From an uncultured bacterium (GTDB taxonomy: Bacteria; Bacillota_I; Bacilli_A; RFN20; CAG-826), in contig CASDXP010000008.1 in NCBI GenBank assembly GCA_949285455.1, positions 1 through 36,737 of the forward strand: a stretch of DNA of 36,737 nt, given 5' to 3'. Below the pieces are notes generated by a model. That model had not been told where the DNA came from. It ran no database searches and saw nothing but the letters and a program-made list of their open reading frames with translations. The translations under genes were made by a program, and so were the position numbers. Of the stretch, positions 34,226 through 36,737 are shown piece after piece (position 1 is the stretch's first letter; every line of letters starts with the position of its first letter).

Positions 34226-34460
34226 CAAAATTAATTAAAAAAATGTTCAATTTCTCTTACATACACAATTCAATTTAATACAAAATAGTTTTGTATAAAA
34301 GATGCGTCACATCCTTATGTGTACATTCCATATCCACAATTAATTATAATCAATCAATAACTTTCTTTATGAATAATATATTTTTCAATAATATTTTGTT
34401 TCTGCAAATTCAAAAATATTGATACTACGATTACATATCTTGATGAGTTAATAGCTATTA

Positions 34461-35756
34461 TTAAAATTCTAAACTATTATCGTTCAATAAAAAATCCTTT
34501 ATTCCCATAACTAGATATCCTTTTTCATTTCTTCTTGGCTTCATACTTTGAGCAACTACAATAATTTTTTTAAAGGAATCATCTGTTTTATCAAATGATC
34601 TAGTTTCTTTTGCCAACTTTCCTTCGCTTACTATCTCATATGCTGACTGTATGTAATATCTATTACTGCCCTTATTGGCGATAAAATCAATTTCGTATTG
34701 ACGTTTTGTTCTACTTCCATCTTCTTTTTTTTCAAAAACTTCAACGACACCTACATCTACATTAAAGCCGCGATATCTAAGTTCATTATAGATAATATTT
34801 TCCATAGTATGTGTTTGTTCAAGTTGCCTAAAATTAAGTCGAGCGTTTCTTAAACCAATATCTTCAAAATAAATTTTAAAAGGAGTATTTATATATTTTT
34901 TTCTTTTAACATCATATCTTTTAGCTAAGCTTATTAAAAATGCTTCTTGTAGATACTCAATGTAACTAGAAATAGTATTAACAGATATTGATGCATTTTT
35001 TACACTTTTAAATGTATTAACCAATTTAGGTGGGTTAACTAATGTAGAAATTCCAGAAGCTAAAATATCTAAAAGTTCACCTATATTTTCATCATTGTTT
35101 AAGTGATATCTAGTAACGATATCTTTTAAATAAACATTTTTCATTTGACTTTGTAAATAGTTTAGTTTTTGCTCATCATTTTTCATAGAACATAGCGCTG
35201 GTAATCCTCCATAAAGAGAATACTCATCTAATGCATCTTCTTTACTTCCATTAAAAGCAGCGAAAAACTCACTAAACGCTAATGGCATTACATGAATTTC
35301 GTCTCCTCGTCCTTCAAATTCAGTAATAATATCGCTAGATAAAAATTTTGAATTACTGCCAGTTACATAAACATCTAGATTTGGCTTTCTTAAATAACCA
35401 TTAAGCACTGCTTCAAAGTTTCCTAAATTTTGTACTTCATCTAACAATAAGTAATACATATTATCATCTTTAATTTTCATCGATATATAATCCATAAATT
35501 TTTTTGGATTAACTCTTCTTCCTTCAATATCAAGTTCAATTAAATTTTCACCAATGAGGTCTAAATCATCGCCAGAATCAAACGCAAATCTAATAATATG
35601 ATCCGGAAATATTCCTTCGTTTATTAAATGCTTATAAAATATGTTATTTAATAAGTAAGATTTTCCACATCTTCTAATTCCCGTTATAATCTTTATTAAT
35701 CCATTGTGTTTTCTATCAATTAATTTATTTAAATATTTCTCTCTTTTAATTTCCAT
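34461..35756 (-). CDS. AAA ATPase with DUF4143 domain, accessory
   Basis: This 431-residue protein belongs to the ATPase family with an N-terminal AAA_14-like domain and a C-terminal DUF4143 domain. Walker A is GIRRCGKS (26-33) and Walker B is YYLLLDEVQN (D106, E107). VTGSNSKFLSSDI holds the sensor-like segment. The C-terminal half with FEDIGLRNARLNFRQL and EIDFIANKG, a nuclease-fold-like pattern, is typical of DUF4143. Function is unknown and such genes are common in variable regions of gut bacteria. I chose the ATG at 35756 because GGAGGT lies seven bases upstream. An earlier in-frame start would run through a 40-bp dyad. It stands alone with long gaps on both sides. Confidence 0.88.
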   Translation of the reverse strand: MEIKREKYLNKLIDRKHNGLIKIITGIRRCGKSYLLNNIFYKHLINEGIFPDHIIRFAFDSGDDLDLIGENLIELDIEGRRVNPKKFMDYISMKIKDDNMYYLLLDEVQNLGNFEAVLNGYLRKPNLDVYVTGSNSKFLSSDIITEFEGRGDEIHVMPLAFSEFFAAFNGSKEDALDEYSLYGGLPALCSMKNDEQKLNYLQSQMKNVYLKDIVTRYHLNNDENIGELLDILASGISTLVNPPKLVNTFKSVKNASISVNTISSYIEYLQEAFLISLAKRYDVKRKKYINTPFKIYFEDIGLRNARLNFRQLEQTHTMENIIYNELRYRGFNVDVGVVEVFEKKEDGSRTKRQYEIDFIANKGSNRYYIQSAYEIVSEGKLAKETRSFDKTDDSFKKIIVVAQSMKPRRNEKGYLVMGIKDFLLNDNSLEF

Positions 35757-35766
35757 AAAGTACCTC

Positions 35767-35806
35767 CATTGAATATTTTGTTGTATATGCAACTTTTTAT
35801 TCAATG
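35767..35806. promoter_or_regulatory. 40-bp dyad just upstream of the AAA/DUF4143 gene
   Basis: CATTGAATA (35767-35775) and TATTCAATG (35798-35806) are perfect inverted arms. TTTT spacers and an inner GTTG/CAAC pair (35780-35783 and 35790-35793) share the same centre. The inner end touches the GGAGGT ribosome binding site, and a TATACA -10-like box lies inside it on the minus strand. It may be an operator or an mRNA hairpin. Confidence 0.65.
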
Positions 35807-35916
35807 AAATAAATCTATTCTAGAAAATTTAATGAGTTAACTTAATGTAGCGATATTTGATTCGCTTAATTCTGAAGTATGATGTTAACAATCACAAAAA
35901 TTAATTAAATTAATTT

Positions 35917-35933
35917 AACAGATACTATCTGTT
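35917..35933. repeat. Perfect 8+1+8 palindrome
   Basis: AACAGATA-C-TATCTGTT is a perfect dyad in a non-coding gap, about 160 bases upstream of the AAA/DUF4143 start. It has the look of an operator for a dimeric regulator, but no regulator gene is adjacent. Confidence 0.5.
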
Positions 35934-36320
35934 GATTTCGATAAGCTAAATAAATCCTTCTCATCATTTGAAAGTTGGATACTAAAAATCATTAGCCATA
36001 ATTTTTAGAAAGTTCTCTAGATATTGTTCCGATTGTACTAGTGTCATATTGGGATTTACTACTACCTTTTGCTCTTGTACATATCATGTATATATTTTGG
36101 CTATACTTCGTCAAAAATATGAGAAGGTAAATACAACTTAATTCTTAAAACGATAGAAAAGGACTAATAATTATTTTTTTCGTTGCAATGAGTTTGTCCA
36201 CTAACAATCGAAATATCGTTAACTATTTATATATATAAATATCTTGAATACGTTTTTGAACTAAAATTTTTTAATTCATGGTTTGTATCAAAATGTTAGT
36301 TATAAGATGTCTTTGCGCAA

Positions 36321-36383
36321 TCGTATCGATGCAGAGCGATACCGCTACTAGCGAAATGCTACCCTTACTAGAAAAACTATACC
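36321..36383. repeat. Degenerate 20-base tandem repeats, locally GC-richer
   Basis: ACC recurs at 36341, 36361 and 36381. The 20-base units starting at 36341 and 36361 agree at 13 of 20 positions and share TACTAG. The block also contains GTATCG/CGATAC (36323-36328 and 36337-36342) and CGCTA-C-TAGCG (36343-36353) inverted repeats. It lies just downstream of the kinase-like gene. Confidence 0.45.
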
Positions 36384-36393
36384 ATTTTCATTC

Positions 36394-36737
36394 TTAAATA
36401 AGTTTTTCATCACCATTCCAGTATTTTATTCCCCAATTATCAAAATCCCATTTTGCATCGTATAAATTACATTCGTAATCAATGTAATAGATTAAATTAT
36501 CATTCTTATTGATAATGAAATTTGTTGGATAATAATCAATATTAAGACCTGCACTATAAATATTATGAAGCATGTCTTTCATTTGCTTAATATAAATTGT
36601 TATATCTTTATTTGATTTAATTAGGTCAGATAAGACTAGTCCTTCAATATATTCTTTAATGATTATTTCTTTATCTTTATCAACCGCAATCAATTTAGGA
36701 ATTCTAATTCCTGTTTTAAGAAGTCGCTGATAGTCAT
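36394..36737 (-). CDS. Kinase-fold phosphotransferase (APH/choline kinase-like), 5' end outside the window
   Basis: The minus-strand frame stays open to the right edge, so the true start lies outside. In frame before the first internal Met are DYQRLLKTGIRIPKL and then IAVDKDKEIIIKEYIEG, a classic protein-kinase-like N-lobe-to-hinge pattern. Then come a catalytic-loop-like NIDYYPTNFII, with Asp and Asn at the expected spacing, and a metal-site motif IDYECN. It resembles small Kae1-associated or aminoglycoside/choline kinase relatives; the substrate is unknown. The C-terminus ends soon after the IDYE motif (NWGIKYWNGDEKLI), so the C-lobe is short. Confidence 0.75.
   Translation of the reverse strand, partial: DYQRLLKTGIRIPKLIAVDKDKEIIIKEYIEGLVLSDLIKSNKDITIYIKQMKDMLHNIYSAGLNIDYYPTNFIINKNDNLIYYIDYECNLYDAKWDFDNWGIKYWNGDEKLI

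Larger units (their letters stand above)
33736..34460. other. Gene-poor interval with insertion-element debris
   Basis: About 725 bases hold no complete gene. I see an imperfect inverted repeat (33814-33868), a transposase-like N-terminal fragment (33933-34094), a second short transposase-like fragment (34145-34225), and an 8-bp inverted repeat ATACAAAA-TAG-TTTTGTAT (34278-34296). The rest is AT-rich with stops in all frames. Confidence 0.7.
35807..36393. other. Long AT-rich gap without a convincing gene
   Basis: This stretch of nearly 600 bases has a palindrome at 35917-35933, an inverted repeat CTAAAAAT/ATTTTTAG (35982-36008), a 16-base AT palindrome at 36225-36240, and degenerate 20-base repeats near 36321-36383. 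A 31-codon minus-strand frame (35992-36087) ends TISRELSKNYG. It faintly recalls IS30-type helix-turn-helix sequences but is too short to call. Confidence 0.6.

Noticed and set aside
34278-34296. ATACAAAA-TAG-TTTTGTAT hairpin considered as a terminator for the AAA/DUF4143 gene.
   Set aside because: It is 165 bases past the stop, all but two of its paired positions are A-T, and it has no T run in the minus-strand direction.
35992-36087. 31-codon minus-strand frame ending TISRELSKNYG, recalling an IS30 helix-turn-helix.
   Set aside because: It is too short, lacks a ribosome binding site and the rest of a transposase, so the resemblance may be chance.

Overview
The window looks like a chromosomal segment of an AT-rich Gram-positive bacterium of the Bacilli/Mollicutes borderland (Acholeplasma-, Izemoplasma-, RF39- or Erysipelotrichia-like). 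The evidence is consistent AT-richness, very tight gene packing with many 4- to 29-base overlaps, Firmicutes-type promoters and AAGGAGG ribosome binding sites, a CIRCE/HrcA heat-shock operator, an ECF-type riboflavin transporter behind an FMN riboswitch, and a SUF system that uses SufU. TGA acts as a stop (for example in the ATGA overlaps), so this is code 11 and not Mycoplasma/Spiroplasma. No rRNA, tRNA or CRISPR array was seen.

Bases 1-4525 (minus strand) hold housekeeping genes in a Bacillus-like order: small membrane protein, cmk, der, gpsA, then hup with its own promoter and terminator, then an unusually short CCA-adding-enzyme-like gene. At 4600-6760 are a ferredoxin, the FMN-riboswitch/ribU unit, an unknown small protein and a small heat-shock protein under two CIRCE operators. 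Bases 6770-15621 (minus strand) are a nearly gapless run transcribed in the order sufC-sufD-sufS-sufU-sufB-mnmG-rsmG, then parA-parB. It joins Fe-S cluster assembly to the origin-proximal tRNA/rRNA modification and chromosome-partition genes.

Bases 15808-19884 (plus strand) encode a PrsA-like parvulin lipoprotein, a second large lipoprotein and a HIT protein. Bases 19889-24883 (minus strand) encode YhaM, RecX, a GT4 glycolipid glycosyltransferase, a flippase-like LPG-synthase-TM protein and a small membrane protein. They diverge from a heterodimeric ABC exporter (24968-28692) across a palindromic, operator-like site. Bases 28689-33651 hold further envelope-type genes: a small membrane protein, a metallophosphoesterase, an alpha/beta hydrolase, and an operon of a membrane acyltransferase with an AMP-forming ligase.

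From about 33.7 kb to the right edge the character changes: long non-coding stretches, probable transposase debris, an accessory AAA/DUF4143 ATPase behind a 40-bp dyad, degenerate 20-base repeats, and a kinase-fold gene cut by the window edge. This is the only accessory, insertion-prone part of the window. I found no clearly new multigene system. The most distinctive features are the suf-mnmG-rsmG-par gene run, several apparently leaderless promoters, the tandem CIRCE, and the divergent ParB.
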